Assembly: GCA_031316155.1 (NCBI GenBank)
Contig: JALDRB010000007.1
Span: forward strand, 1 to 64,000
Direction of reading: 5' to 3'
Source of the DNA: Candidatus Scalindua sp.
GTDB taxonomy: Bacteria; Planctomycetota; Brocadiia; Brocadiales; Scalinduaceae
DNA length: 64,000 nt
Shown: positions 37,284 to 46,631 of the stretch, one piece after another
Layout: every line of letters starts with the position of its first letter
How positions within the stretch are numbered: position 1 is the first letter of the stretch
The notes under the pieces: generated by a model
What the model saw: the letters and a program-made list of their open reading frames with translations, nothing else
What the model was told of the DNA's origin: nothing
The model's database searches: none
Made by a program: the position numbers and the translations under genes

Positions 37284-38492
37284 ATGAGGAAAATAAGAGT
37301 CCTGATTTTATCTCATATGTATCCGAATAAAATGAACTATAATTTTGGGGTATTTATCCACAATCATGTAAAATATCTTCTAAAAGCAGGTGTTTCTGCA
37401 AGGGTGGTTTGTCCTGTTCCTTATGCTCCAGGAGTTATGCAGTATAAATCAAAATGGAAACGTTATTATCAAATTCCTGCATGTGATGTTATTGACAGGG
37501 TTCATATTGATTATCCCCGATATATATGTTTTCCAGGTAAATTGAGTCGTACTGTTTCTTGTTACACAATGTATTATGGAATTTTGAAAACCTTAAATTC
37601 TGCAATTGAAAAAGATAAACCGGAAATTCTTCATATGCACACTGCTACGCCAGATGGTTATGTCGGATTTTTGCTAAGAAAAAAATATAATCTTCCTCTT
37701 GTTTGCAGCTTGAGGGGTAGTGATATTAATATTTATCCTTACCATGACAAGTTGACAATGTTTTTCACAAAGAAGGTAATTTCTGAGACCGACAAGATTG
37801 TATGTGTCAGCCATGCACTGAAGACAGCTGCTGAATCTATTGCAAATCCTAAGTATCCAATTAGCGTAGTTTACAATGGATGTGATATGAAGACCTTTAA
37901 CTTTAATCAGGAAATTCGTATAGAATACCGGGAAAAATTAGGAATCTTAATGGATCAGAAGGTCATCGTTTTTGTGGGAGCTCTCAACAAGATTAAAGGT
38001 GTCATTGAATTGATCAACGCCTTTATGAGATTACTTCCGGAATATCCCGGCTTACATTTAATTCTCGTAGGAGATGGTGAGGAATTTCTCACTATTAAGA
38101 AAATAATATCTTCCGATAGCTTACATAAAAAGATACATTTAGTTGGGAGACAACCTCACAATGAGATTTCAAATTGGTTAAATGCAGCGGATATATTCGT
38201 TTTGCCTACTCATTATGAAGGTCTTCCAAACGTTGTGTTAGAAGCGATGGCTTGCGGCTTACCGGTTATTGCTACCAGGGTTGGAGGAATACCAGAGGTA
38301 GTTACAGAAGATACAGGGGTTCTTATACCTCCAAAGAGTACGGAATCACTGGTAAAAGGTATTGAGCGCATGCTTACAAAAAACTGGGATCGAAATGTAA
38401 TCCGAAGACACATTGAAAGTTTTACCTGGGAAGAAAATGCTCAGAAAACTATCAAAATATATAAGAATGTGTTAAGCAAATGGAGAAATTAA
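37284..38492 (+). CDS. Glycosyltransferase family 4 (GT-B)
   Basis: A 402-residue glycosyltransferase beginning MRKIRVLILSHMYP. C-terminal donor domain: IVFVGALNKIKGV, FVLPTHYEGLPNVVLEAMACGLPVIATRVGG with the canonical EX7E motif (EGLPNVVLE). The ATG at 37284 overlaps nothing and follows the ligase stop at once; a GTG at 37263 inside the ligase end is less likely. It shares general type with WcaL/PelF-like hexosyltransferases. Confidence 0.88.
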   Translation: MRKIRVLILSHMYPNKMNYNFGVFIHNHVKYLLKAGVSARVVCPVPYAPGVMQYKSKWKRYYQIPACDVIDRVHIDYPRYICFPGKLSRTVSCYTMYYGILKTLNSAIEKDKPEILHMHTATPDGYVGFLLRKKYNLPLVCSLRGSDINIYPYHDKLTMFFTKKVISETDKIVCVSHALKTAAESIANPKYPISVVYNGCDMKTFNFNQEIRIEYREKLGILMDQKVIVFVGALNKIKGVIELINAFMRLLPEYPGLHLILVGDGEEFLTIKKIISSDSLHKKIHLVGRQPHNEISNWLNAADIFVLPTHYEGLPNVVLEAMACGLPVIATRVGGIPEVVTEDTGVLIPPKSTESLVKGIERMLTKNWDRNVIRRHIESFTWEENAQKTIKIYKNVLSKWRN

Positions 38493-38591
38493 GAAGCTGA
38501 TACTTAGCGGTGTCAAAGAAAAAGGTTAAAAAAAGATTTTCAAATATGAGGAAGAATTCTAAAAGAATAAGTTAGTTGATGAGGTATACGT

Positions 38592-39737
38592 ATGAATGAA
38601 ATAACTAATAAGATTAAGGTATGCCATATTACAACAGTACACACACCGTTTGACATTCGCATTTTCCAAAAGGAGTGTAAGACCCTCGCAAGAGAAGGGT
38701 ATGATGTTATTCTTATTGCTCAAAACAAGAAAAGTGAAATTGTTTATCAGGTTAAGATTGTTGCGCTTCCAAAGGAGAAAAATCGAATTCACCGTATGTT
38801 TATATTGATATTGAAAACTTTTTGGTATGCTTTAAGACAAAAGGCTGATCTTTATCACTTTCATGACCCGGAGCTTTTGCCTATAGGAGTGTTGTTAAAA
38901 TTGTTTACCGGAAAAAAGATTATTTATGATGTCCATGAAGATTATGTTAAACAGATACTTTGCAAGCCATACATCCCTGGAATAGCAAGGAAGAGCGTTG
39001 CTTTACTAATTAAAGGGATTGAAAGATTTTCTTCAAAATTTTTTGATGGTATTATCGTTGCGGGTGAGGACATTGCAGAAAGTTTCTCCAATAACCATAC
39101 ATTACCTGGTAAGGTTATTGTTTTAAGAAACATGCCATTAATGGAATTTGTAAATGCGTGTGGCACCTGTGACAAAAAACTGGATAACAGGATTACTTAT
39201 GTAGGAAGATTGTCAAAAGGACGCGGAATAAAAGAGATTGTAGAAGCAATTCGTTACGTTAAAAATGAGGTAAAACTTTTTTTAATTGGATCATTTGATA
39301 CACCACAATTTGAGAGAGAAATACGCGGAATTGCAAATGAAAAGGTTCAAATTATTGGTGAAATCAGTTACAAAGAAATTCCTGATTTTATAAAGACAAA
39401 TAAGATTGGGTTAATTTGTTTTTCTCCGGAACCAAACAACCTTGCATGTTTATCAGGGAGAAATAACAAACTGTATGAATATATGGCCGGAGGCCTGGCA
39501 ATTATCGGGTCGAATTTTCCAAAATGGAAAGAAGTAATCGAAGGGGGTAATTTTGGAATCACAGCAAACCCTAAAAACCCGAGAGACATTGCGCAGGCTA
39601 TCGATTATCTTTTAGATAATCCGGAACTCTTAAAGCAAATGAGTGAAAACGGGTTAAAAGCTGTTCATGAAAAGTTCAATTGGGATTTTGAAAAGAAAAG
39701 ACTTTTGAGTCTTTATGCTCAATTGTTGAAAAGATAA
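38592..39737 (+). CDS. Glycosyltransferase family 4
   Basis: A 381-residue GT-B enzyme: ITTVHTPFDIRIFQKECKTLA N-terminus, LYHFHDPELLPIG in the linker region, ITYVGRLSKGRGI, and the donor loop GRNNKLYEYMAGGLAIIGS. The HDPEL motif resembles glycosyltransferases that use UDP-sugars in slime and capsule clusters. Separated from the preceding GT by 100 bases without clear terminator, so co-transcription is likely. Confidence 0.86.
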   Translation: MNEITNKIKVCHITTVHTPFDIRIFQKECKTLAREGYDVILIAQNKKSEIVYQVKIVALPKEKNRIHRMFILILKTFWYALRQKADLYHFHDPELLPIGVLLKLFTGKKIIYDVHEDYVKQILCKPYIPGIARKSVALLIKGIERFSSKFFDGIIVAGEDIAESFSNNHTLPGKVIVLRNMPLMEFVNACGTCDKKLDNRITYVGRLSKGRGIKEIVEAIRYVKNEVKLFLIGSFDTPQFEREIRGIANEKVQIIGEISYKEIPDFIKTNKIGLICFSPEPNNLACLSGRNNKLYEYMAGGLAIIGSNFPKWKEVIEGGNFGITANPKNPRDIAQAIDYLLDNPELLKQMSENGLKAVHEKFNWDFEKKRLLSLYAQLLKR

Positions 39738-40126
39738 GCTGATGGGTAATAGAATTGCCATATTTGTTTTTGTACCAGATTTAGAGTGACAAGCTTCTTT
39801 TTGCGAGTAGCATTGCCTGTCCGAAATCTATGGTTGATTAGCATGTTGTACTCATGTGAGAGTTTATTATTGACGCACTAAACAATTAAGGTGGAGTTAT
39901 TTTAGGTCTTGTGCCAAATGTTTACGGCGGAGTATATTCATTCTCTACTGGGAAGACAAGGTGTACTCAATTGGAAAATGCCATGAGCCAGTAAAGGCGA
40001 GACTGATGATAACGTTTGTAGAGCATCTCAATTTTTTTATAGTAAAATTTACGCTTTCCCGATTACCTGGTTTTTGTCAATGCCGGTAATTGTTAATCTG
40101 CCGATGTATTAAGAGGAAATATTTTT
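39738..40126. other. Gene-free gap
   Basis: About 390 bases between the glycosyltransferase at 38592 and the ATP-grasp gene. No strong hairpin, repeat or protein remnant that I can name; a short open frame with GLVPNVYGGVYS near 39905 is not recognisable. AAGAGGAAAT precedes the next gene. Confidence 0.45.
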
Positions 40127-41299
40127 ATGAAAAGTGTATTAATTTTAGGAGCGGAAGATTCTCCTGCGCTTACCGTAGCAGAGACTTTTAGAAAAAGAGG
40201 CTTCAGGGTTATCGTTGGATGTCATATCAGGATGTGCACAACTTTTTTCTCAAGATATCCACACAAGCGGGTACTCTATCCTTCTCCGGATTCTCGTCCA
40301 GAAGAATTTGTGAGCTGGCTTCTTAATTTTATTGTTTCAGAGAAGGTGGATGTCCTCATTCCTGCAGATACCCAAACTCCGCAATTAGTTTCGAAATATA
40401 AGAATGAATTGGAAAAGATTGTAAATCTGTACCTTGTTGATTTCCATTTGTATAAGAAAGCATTAGATAAGGCTGAGACGATGAAGGTTGCTATCAGGAA
40501 TAATATACCGTGTCCGAAAACGTACTTTCCTGAAGAAAAGGACATAGATGAAATAAAGAAAATGGTTGAAGAATATCCAGTCCTGATAAAACCTCGTTTT
40601 GGCCTGGCAGCAAGAGGGATAACTTTGGTTAATTCGAAGAATACTTTAATAGAAACATTCCTGCAGACAGAGAGGAAACATGGGAAATGTATTATTCAGG
40701 AATACATACCTCATAGCGGTATGCAATTTAAGGCGGAAATATTAATGAACAAAGAACAAGAGGTGTTATCATGGGTTGTCTACAATAAACCCAGAAATTA
40801 TCCACCTGAAGGGGGATCAAGTACTATTAATTGTACAGTAGACCGTATGGATATCCTTGCTATTGCTGAAAGGATGTTGAAGGCGATGGGATGGTATGGA
40901 ATGGGTGATTGTGATTTTATAGAGGATCCGAGAGATAAAACTCCCAAATTGATGGAGATAAATCCCCGGTTTACGAGAAGCATTAAGATCGGGTCTGTTG
41001 CCGGTGTGGATTTTTTCTATAAATTATATCAATTAGCTGTAGGGGAGGAAGTGCAACCAGACAGGAATTTTAAAGTCGGGATGTATCTCCGTTATCTGCC
41101 GAGTGATATCATGTGGTTTTTAAAGTCTAAAGAGAGATTCAGGACAAAGCCAAGTTTTTTTAAATTCTTTGGCAGGAATTTAAAATATGAGATATGTTCA
41201 ATAAAAGACCCTGGAGCTATTGTTGGATATTTACTCCATAATTTGATGTTGAGATTTAATAAAAATGAAAAAAGAAACAGAACCAGTAGAATAGGATAG
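40127..41299 (+). CDS. ATP-grasp ligase (carbamoyl-phosphate-synthase-like)
   Basis: A 390-residue ATP-grasp enzyme. The N-terminal pre-ATP-grasp fold has LILGAEDSPALTVAETFRKRGF; the ATP-grasp region has PVLIKPRFGLAARGITLV around residues 147-164, IIQEYIPHSG and KLMEINPRFTRSIKIG with the metal-binding Glu-Asn pair. Enzymes of this type form amide bonds by acyl-phosphate chemistry. In polysaccharide clusters they attach amino acids or other amines to uronic acids. Next gene (41316) starts 17 bases on. Confidence 0.83.
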   Translation: MKSVLILGAEDSPALTVAETFRKRGFRVIVGCHIRMCTTFFSRYPHKRVLYPSPDSRPEEFVSWLLNFIVSEKVDVLIPADTQTPQLVSKYKNELEKIVNLYLVDFHLYKKALDKAETMKVAIRNNIPCPKTYFPEEKDIDEIKKMVEEYPVLIKPRFGLAARGITLVNSKNTLIETFLQTERKHGKCIIQEYIPHSGMQFKAEILMNKEQEVLSWVVYNKPRNYPPEGGSSTINCTVDRMDILAIAERMLKAMGWYGMGDCDFIEDPRDKTPKLMEINPRFTRSIKIGSVAGVDFFYKLYQLAVGEEVQPDRNFKVGMYLRYLPSDIMWFLKSKERFRTKPSFFKFFGRNLKYEICSIKDPGAIVGYLLHNLMLRFNKNEKRNRTSRIG

Positions 41300-41315
41300 T
41301 AGAGGAGTATAAATC

Positions 41316-43007
41316 ATGCTTATTTTTCTTGTTATTATCGGTTTGATCGGTTTGTTCGGTTTTGGAGTTATTTTACTTTTGGTACCAAAGTATACAACCG
41401 GCAGGGTTCTTTTTACGGAAGGATTTGTACCGGTGAATCAGGTTTATCGTCCATTGGTAAAAAGAGACCTGAGAAACGTATCAGTTACAATAGAAACTGC
41501 CTGGAGAAAACTTTATAAAGTACATATATTTTTCATATTTAAACCAATATTTGAATTGTTACCGTCTACGTATACAGTAAAACCGAATAAAGACGGTTTG
41601 TTTAGATTCTGGGCGTATCCATTCGATGTGGTAAATATTATGGTTGGTGATGATAAGAACAGGATTACCTATACTCTACGCCATAGAGAAAACAATTTCT
41701 GGCCTGCATATATGAACGCTTTCCTTACCATTGCTCATTTGTTCTGCCCTATATTGCTTCACGAAGAGTGCATTGAAATTCCAACCACATTAGGGAAAAC
41801 ATGTGGTTATTCAGATAAATTGAGTGTTTTGCCTGGGGAAGAATTAGATTTGATGATCAGCACCCGGGCTGCAACTTTCTCACTTGAGTTTATAAGGGTT
41901 GGTGAAAGACTACAAACGATTCAGAAGATGAATGATATACAAGGAACTTACCAGAGCATAGAAACAAAGTTTCCTTCCGCATTAGGCTGTAAATGGAGAC
42001 CAACTCTTACCTATAAGATACCCGATGGTATTTCAAGCGGATGTTATCTGATTAAGTTAACAGGGAATAATACTGATGACGTTTCCTTTATCCCGGTAAT
42101 CGTGAAGCCGGAAAAGATCGAGAATCAGATCGCCGTAATTGCCTCAACGAATACCTGGCATGCCTATAACAGTTGGGGAGGTCAGAACTTTTATATTAAT
42201 TATACATCCTTTCATTCTAAATATATCGTTAATACTCAAAGACCTTTTGATTTGTATTTGAGAAACCCTGTGGAAGATGCATGTAAAATTACAAGAGATC
42301 ATTTACTGGTTGGTGAGAGATTTGTATGGGCCTGGTTGGAAAGAGAGGGGATTGGTTATGATATCTATTCAGACTCGGATCTTCATTCTCAGGAAGAATT
42401 TCGTGATACTCTGAACCAGTATAAGATTATTTTTATCAGTACACATAATGAATACTGGTCACATGATATGATAAATCATCTGAGAGAATTTATAAAAAAC
42501 GGTGGTAACGTTGTTTCTTTATCCGGCAATACAATGTATAAAGAGGTTGAATTTCCTGACCGGAATTTGATTGTTCTGGATGGTGCATTTTTCAGATACC
42601 AGGGTTTTAATGAGGAGTCTGTCCTGGGAACAGCCCATGATCTGCTTGGTCTTAATACCATGGAACCTTATAAAGTGGTTAAATCTAATCACTGGGTTTT
42701 TGAGGGAACTCATCTGAACGATGGAGACCTTATCGGTAAAGAGGGATTAAATGTTTCCGCTGATGGAAAAACAGGCGCAAGCGGATGGGAAACAGACAAG
42801 ATTTATCCTCACTCTCCGAAAAACACTACATTGCTGGCCAGAGGAATCAATCCGGGAGGAGGAGGCGCTGATATGACGATATATAATGTGCCTGGAGGCG
42901 GGAGCGTTTTCTCGACAGGTTCGATTACCTTTGGGGGAAGCCTCCTTGTGGATGATAATATATCACAAATTTCTAAGAATGTAATTAATAAGTTTTTGGA
43001 AGAATAA
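41316..43007 (+). CDS. Membrane-anchored N,N-dimethylformamidase-beta-like protein
   Basis: A 563-residue protein with one N-terminal membrane helix (LIFLVIIGLIGLFGFGVILLL) and a large domain resembling the C-terminal half of N,N-dimethylformamidase beta subunits: WHAYNSWGGQNFY, RDHLLVGERFVWAWLEREGIGYD and THNEYWSHDMINHLREFIKNGGN. It is translationally adjacent to the ATP-grasp ligase. An amide-cleaving or trimming role on the same decoration is possible, but the family has no proven function in glycans. A run of 9-bp repeats follows the gene. Confidence 0.75.
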   Translation: MLIFLVIIGLIGLFGFGVILLLVPKYTTGRVLFTEGFVPVNQVYRPLVKRDLRNVSVTIETAWRKLYKVHIFFIFKPIFELLPSTYTVKPNKDGLFRFWAYPFDVVNIMVGDDKNRITYTLRHRENNFWPAYMNAFLTIAHLFCPILLHEECIEIPTTLGKTCGYSDKLSVLPGEELDLMISTRAATFSLEFIRVGERLQTIQKMNDIQGTYQSIETKFPSALGCKWRPTLTYKIPDGISSGCYLIKLTGNNTDDVSFIPVIVKPEKIENQIAVIASTNTWHAYNSWGGQNFYINYTSFHSKYIVNTQRPFDLYLRNPVEDACKITRDHLLVGERFVWAWLEREGIGYDIYSDSDLHSQEEFRDTLNQYKIIFISTHNEYWSHDMINHLREFIKNGGNVVSLSGNTMYKEVEFPDRNLIVLDGAFFRYQGFNEESVLGTAHDLLGLNTMEPYKVVKSNHWVFEGTHLNDGDLIGKEGLNVSADGKTGASGWETDKIYPHSPKNTTLLARGINPGGGGADMTIYNVPGGGSVFSTGSITFGGSLLVDDNISQISKNVINKFLEE

Positions 43008-43019
43008 ATTCATTTTAAT

Positions 43020-43091
43020 GAGTAAGTTGAGTAGGTTAAGTGAGTTAAGTGAGTTGAGTAAGTTGAGTAAGTTTAGTTGGTTAAGTAGGAG
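43020..43091 (+). repeat. Eight 9-bp tandem repeats (GAGTAAGTT-type)
   Basis: Successive 9-base units: GAGTAAGTT, GAGTAGGTT, AAGTGAGTT (twice), GAGTAAGTT (twice), TAGTTGGTT, AAGTAGGAG. The last unit abuts the broken four-helix-bundle copy. The same word, in both orientations, also flanks the second copy of that gene. Confidence 0.9.
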
Positions 43092-43102
43092 TACAGGATT
43101 AA

Positions 43103-43248
43103 ATGAATTGGGAAGATACAAAGTCAACATTTGAGACTTTAGAGGTGTGGTGTGGAAAGAAAGTAGAAAATTGAGAAAAGAAATTTCGCGTCTGGTAAAG
43201 ACTTTTCCATCTGTTGAAAATTACAGATTATCCGATCAACTAACATAA
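43103..43248 (+). pseudogene. Truncated four-helix-bundle protein gene
   Basis: From ATG 43103 the reading is NWEDTKSTFETLEVW, then an extra TGTGG shifts frame, after which KTFPSVENYRLSDQ is read before TAA at 43246. The blocks match the 5' third of the intact-looking gene at 47937 almost base for base. The remaining two thirds are absent. It lies immediately upstream of a glycosyltransferase gene. Confidence 0.85.
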
Positions 43249-43256
43249 CATAAAAA

Positions 43257-44522
43257 ATGAACATATGGATGATTAACCAGTTTGCAGGTACGCCAGATAT
43301 GCCTGGCAGTGAGAGATCTTACCTGTTTTCCAGGACTTTCGCAGAAATGGGAAATCATGTAACATTATGGACTTCTAGTTACAGCCACTGGGGTAAAATA
43401 GAAACCATAGAAGATAATGTGCCGTATATTATTAAGAATGAAGGGAATTTAGACATAATATACCTGAAAAACAGGCCAATCTATTATAGGAACGACCATA
43501 GACGTTTTCTCAATATGATCAATTTTGCTTATGTTTTATCGAAAATTTCAAAAGACATCAAACCTTCACCAGATGTCATAATAGCTTCATATCCCAGTCC
43601 CTTTGCTGCCGTTGCTGCAAACAGGCTGGCAGTCAGATACAATGCAAGATTTGCCCTTGAGATACGTGATTTATGGCCACAGGTATGGGTCGAACGAAAA
43701 GCGTTCTCAAGATACCATCCGTTTATCATAATTTTGTATGCCTTGGAAAAATATTTGTATAAAAGAACACGTATTTTTATTGAAGCTCTCCCTTATATAA
43801 GTGACTATTTGAAAGAAAGAGGTGTTAAACCCCAAAAGATTTCCTGGATTCCAAATGGAATTAATTTAGAAGACTTTAAGATTGTGGAACATGATCCTTC
43901 ATATGATGAAGTTAATAATATTTGTAATTTTATGAATGCTGAAAGAGAAAAAGGAAAAATGGTCGTTGTCTATGTAGGAAGTTTTGGCGTAGGGAACAGG
44001 GTGGACTGCATACTCAAGGCAGCAAATGTGTTAAAGGATAAAGATGAAAATGGGATCTCTTTCGTTATGATTGGAGAGGGGCATGCAAAAAAAGAATTAA
44101 TAGAGTACGTCTCGGATAATAAATTAGATTCTGTAAGGATATGGCCGGCTATATCAAGGAAAATAGTTCCAAAAGTTTTAAGCTGTGCGGATGTCGGTAT
44201 TTTGTGCCTTCATGATAATCCCATTTATAGATATGGTGTCAATCTTCATAAAGTGTATGATTACATGGCTGCAGGACTTCCTATAGTTTTTTCCGCAAAG
44301 GTGAGAAACAACCTGGTTGAATCTTCCAGAGCAGGAATCACTGTTCCTCCGGGTAGTTCTGTTGAAATTGCATCAGCTTTACAAAAATTTAAGTCTATGA
44401 CAACGGATGAAAGGATTCTAATGGGTAAGAGAGGCTATGAGGTTATTGCCAAAAATTATAATGTTAAGTTTTTAGCTGAGAAATTTCTGGATATTGTTAG
44501 TGGAAATGGGTGTAACAATTAA
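43257..44522 (+). CDS. Glycosyltransferase family 4 (WbuB-like)
   Basis: A 421-residue GT-B enzyme with N-terminal MNIWMINQFAGTPDMPGSERSYLF and ALEIRDLWPQVW, a pattern of WbuB and related fucosyl/GlcNAc transferases. The donor domain has VVYVGSFGVGNRVD and KVYDYMAAGLPIVFS. Its end overlaps the start of the deacetylase gene by 17 bases, indicating co-translation. Confidence 0.87.
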   Translation: MNIWMINQFAGTPDMPGSERSYLFSRTFAEMGNHVTLWTSSYSHWGKIETIEDNVPYIIKNEGNLDIIYLKNRPIYYRNDHRRFLNMINFAYVLSKISKDIKPSPDVIIASYPSPFAAVAANRLAVRYNARFALEIRDLWPQVWVERKAFSRYHPFIIILYALEKYLYKRTRIFIEALPYISDYLKERGVKPQKISWIPNGINLEDFKIVEHDPSYDEVNNICNFMNAEREKGKMVVVYVGSFGVGNRVDCILKAANVLKDKDENGISFVMIGEGHAKKELIEYVSDNKLDSVRIWPAISRKIVPKVLSCADVGILCLHDNPIYRYGVNLHKVYDYMAAGLPIVFSAKVRNNLVESSRAGITVPPGSSVEIASALQKFKSMTTDERILMGKRGYEVIAKNYNVKFLAEKFLDIVSGNGCNN

Positions 44523-45393
44523 TCGCAAGAATGCTAAGGTTAGGAATTGCTTTTCAGTTGATGTGGAAGGTTTTGTTGAATCAAATTTACAGAGTTTTCA
44601 TATAGAGGATAAATATGTTTCAAGATTAAAAGAGAACTATGAAATAGAAAAAAATGTAAATTCAATATTAAATTATTTAGATAATTTGAGTATTAAGGGT
44701 ACATTCTTTTTTTTAGGGAGAATAGCGCGGGATATTCCTAATGTAGTCAGGGAAACGGCACAATGCGGGCATGAAATTGCGTGTCACAGCCATAAACACT
44801 TACGAATATTCGGATTAACCAAAGAAGAATTTAAAAATGATTTAATATGTGCGAAAGAAACGCTTGAAGATGTATCAGGAAAAAGCGTTTATGGATTTAG
44901 AGCGCCTGATTTTTCAATTACGAAGTCAAGTATGTGGGCATTAGACATTTTGAAAGAGGTTGGTTTTCTCTATGATTCAAGTATCTATCCAACTGAAATA
45001 CATGATGTTTATGGTATAAGTGGCACAACACCTTTCATACACAGATTACGTAACGGATTAATTGAATTTCCTTTATCTACTATTGAGTTCTTTGGCAGAC
45101 GTTTTCCATTTGGTGGTGGAGGATACTTCAGATTGTTCCCACTCATTCTTACTAAATTTTTTATTAATAAAGTTAATAAAATCGGACACCCATGTATGTT
45201 TTATCTTCATCCTTATGAATTGGGTCCCATAATTCCTAAAATACCTAAACTAACACATTACAGGAGATTTAGACATTATCATAATTGCAACAATGGAAGT
45301 GAAAGGTTAAAGGGAATACTACAGACATTTAGATTTGGTACAGCAATCGGGATATTAAAGGAAAGAAATTTACAAATTATTCCCGAATTGTGA
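44506..45393 (+). CDS. Polysaccharide deacetylase, XrtA-system type
   Basis: A 295-residue carbohydrate esterase 4 protein. Catalytic signatures: SVDVEGF (first metal Asp), HEIACHSHKHL (metal His pair) and YGFRAPDFSI. C-terminal FYLHPYEL block matches the DUF3473 extension seen in exosortase/PEP-CTERM associated deacetylases. It probably de-N-acetylates the nascent polysaccharide. ATG at 44506 overlaps the end of the GT4 gene; upstream TTG at 44494 is also possible. No exosortase is in the window. Confidence 0.86.
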   Translation: MGVTINRKNAKVRNCFSVDVEGFVESNLQSFHIEDKYVSRLKENYEIEKNVNSILNYLDNLSIKGTFFFLGRIARDIPNVVRETAQCGHEIACHSHKHLRIFGLTKEEFKNDLICAKETLEDVSGKSVYGFRAPDFSITKSSMWALDILKEVGFLYDSSIYPTEIHDVYGISGTTPFIHRLRNGLIEFPLSTIEFFGRRFPFGGGGYFRLFPLILTKFFINKVNKIGHPCMFYLHPYELGPIIPKIPKLTHYRRFRHYHNCNNGSERLKGILQTFRFGTAIGILKERNLQIIPEL

Positions 45394-45415
45394 TATTAAC
45401 ACAAAAGAGTAATGG

Positions 45416-45444
45416 TTTTGACAGCCTTTATAAGGTTGTCAAAA
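45416..45444 (+). terminator. Hairpin after deacetylase gene
   Basis: TTTTGACA-g-CCTT pairs with AAGG-t-TGTCAAAA, an almost perfect 13-base stem around a 3-base loop, 22 bases after the stop. The AAAA/TTTT termini are suited to bidirectional termination. Confidence 0.65.
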
Positions 45445-45514
45445 TAAACATTCGTGTTTGAGAAAAAATTAAGATAGAAAATTAAAGTGAAATAAGATTA
45501 CTAACTAACCAAAC

Positions 45515-46180
45515 ATGAGAGTATTTGATTTTATGATGGCTTCAATTGGTATAATAATCCTTTCTCCAGTCTTTATCTTTATAACATTTATAATAAGGCT
45601 TTCTTCTCCAGGTCCAATAATATATTCACAGGAAAGAGTTGGTCATAATGGGCATTTGTTTCATTTGTACAAATTTCGCTCGATGGTGATCAATGCTGAT
45701 AAAATTGGAACATCAGTCACAACTGGTAAAGATCCTCGAATTACCGGAATTGGAAGGATATTACGTAAAACCAAACTGGACGAATTGCCTCAACTATGGA
45801 ACGTACTGAAAGGGGATATGAGTTTTATTGGCCCCCGTCCTGACGTGCCGGAAATAGTCAATAATTATAATGATTCAATGAGAAGGATTTTAGAAATCAG
45901 ACCTGGTATAACAAGTAATATGGCTTTGTATCTTCGAAATGAGGAAGACTTGCTTTCGCTTGCAACAGACCCTGACAAAGCTTATATTGAAATTTTTGTT
46001 CCTGCAAAGGTCAGATTGGCAATGGAACATGTTGAAAGGAAGTCTTTCTTTTTTGATTTAGGTATTTTATTTAAGACACTATGGGCGCTTACAGGTGGTA
46101 GAATATGTCCAATAAAAGAACATTCAATAATCAGTGAAATAAAGAAAGATATAGAAAAGATGAATAAAGACTTGAATTGA
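45515..46180 (+). CDS. Bacterial sugar transferase (initiating phosphoglycosyltransferase)
   Basis: A 221-residue monotopic phosphoglycosyltransferase. It has one N-terminal membrane segment (FMMASIGIIILSPVFIFITFII), the core SPGPIIYSQERVG, YKFRSM, KLDELPQLWNVLKGDMSFIGPRP and the RPGIT block. It transfers a sugar-1-phosphate to undecaprenyl phosphate to prime repeat-unit synthesis. Like PssY/RfbP it is the catalytic core without extra N-terminal helices. A small DNA element with inverted ends starts 5 bases after the stop. Confidence 0.9.
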   Translation: MRVFDFMMASIGIIILSPVFIFITFIIRLSSPGPIIYSQERVGHNGHLFHLYKFRSMVINADKIGTSVTTGKDPRITGIGRILRKTKLDELPQLWNVLKGDMSFIGPRPDVPEIVNNYNDSMRRILEIRPGITSNMALYLRNEEDLLSLATDPDKAYIEIFVPAKVRLAMEHVERKSFFFDLGILFKTLWALTGGRICPIKEHSIISEIKKDIEKMNKDLN

Positions 46181-46185
46181 ATATT

Positions 46186-46207
46186 GGACGCTGATGAACG
46201 CAGATAA
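46186..46207 (+). repeat. Left inverted repeat of GxxExxY unit
   Basis: GGACGCTGATGAACGCAGATAA matches 17 of 22 positions to the inverse of 46601-46622. It overlaps the start codon of the gene at 46194. Confidence 0.75.
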
Positions 46208-46631
46208 TCATGATTTTAAATTTAAAGAGTTAACAGAAGACATTATTAAAGTTTTCTATAAGGTTTATAATACGCTTGGTTACGGATTTTTAGAAAAAAA
46301 TTATGAGAATGCGATGATGATAGAGCTTAAAAAAGCTGGAATTCCAGCTTTTTCTCAATTTGCAATAAATGTGCTTTACGAAAATGAAATTGTAGGTGAA
46401 TACTTCACTGACATACTGGTTGACAATAAGGTAATTGTAGAACTGAAGGCATCAAAATGTTTAGCAGAAGAGCATGAAGCACAGTTGTTAAATTATTTAA
46501 AAGCAACAGATATTGAAGTTGGGCTTTTGCTTAATTTTGGTCCTAAACCTGAAATTAAACGTAAAGCATTTGATAATTCAAGAAAACGGTTATCTGCGCT
46601 TATCTGCGGAGGTCTGCGTCCCAAATTATGA
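46194..46631 (+). CDS. GxxExxY family protein
   Basis: A 145-residue protein of the PD-(D/E)XK-like GxxExxY family, named for GFLEKNY near residue 31. A nuclease-like core is seen as E-V-x-E: FTDILVDNKVIVELKASK with the expected D, E and K of the fold, preceded by conserved Glu in LEKNYENAM. No partner gene is near, and role is unknown. Both gene ends lie in inverted repeats. The stop overlaps the start of the DegT aminotransferase, so the gene is wedged into the polysaccharide operon. Confidence 0.85.
   Translation: MNADNHDFKFKELTEDIIKVFYKVYNTLGYGFLEKNYENAMMIELKKAGIPAFSQFAINVLYENEIVGEYFTDILVDNKVIVELKASKCLAEEHEAQLLNYLKATDIEVGLLLNFGPKPEIKRKAFDNSRKRLSALICGGLRPKL
46601..46622 (-). repeat. Right inverted repeat of GxxExxY unit
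   Basis: The inverse complement reads GGACGCAGACCTCCGCAGATAA; see the left end at 46186. It encodes the C-terminal residues of the GxxExxY protein and stops just before the next gene. Confidence 0.75.

Noticed and set aside
43020..43091. CRISPR array
   Set aside because: Nine-base units are contiguous with no spacers, and no cas genes are near.
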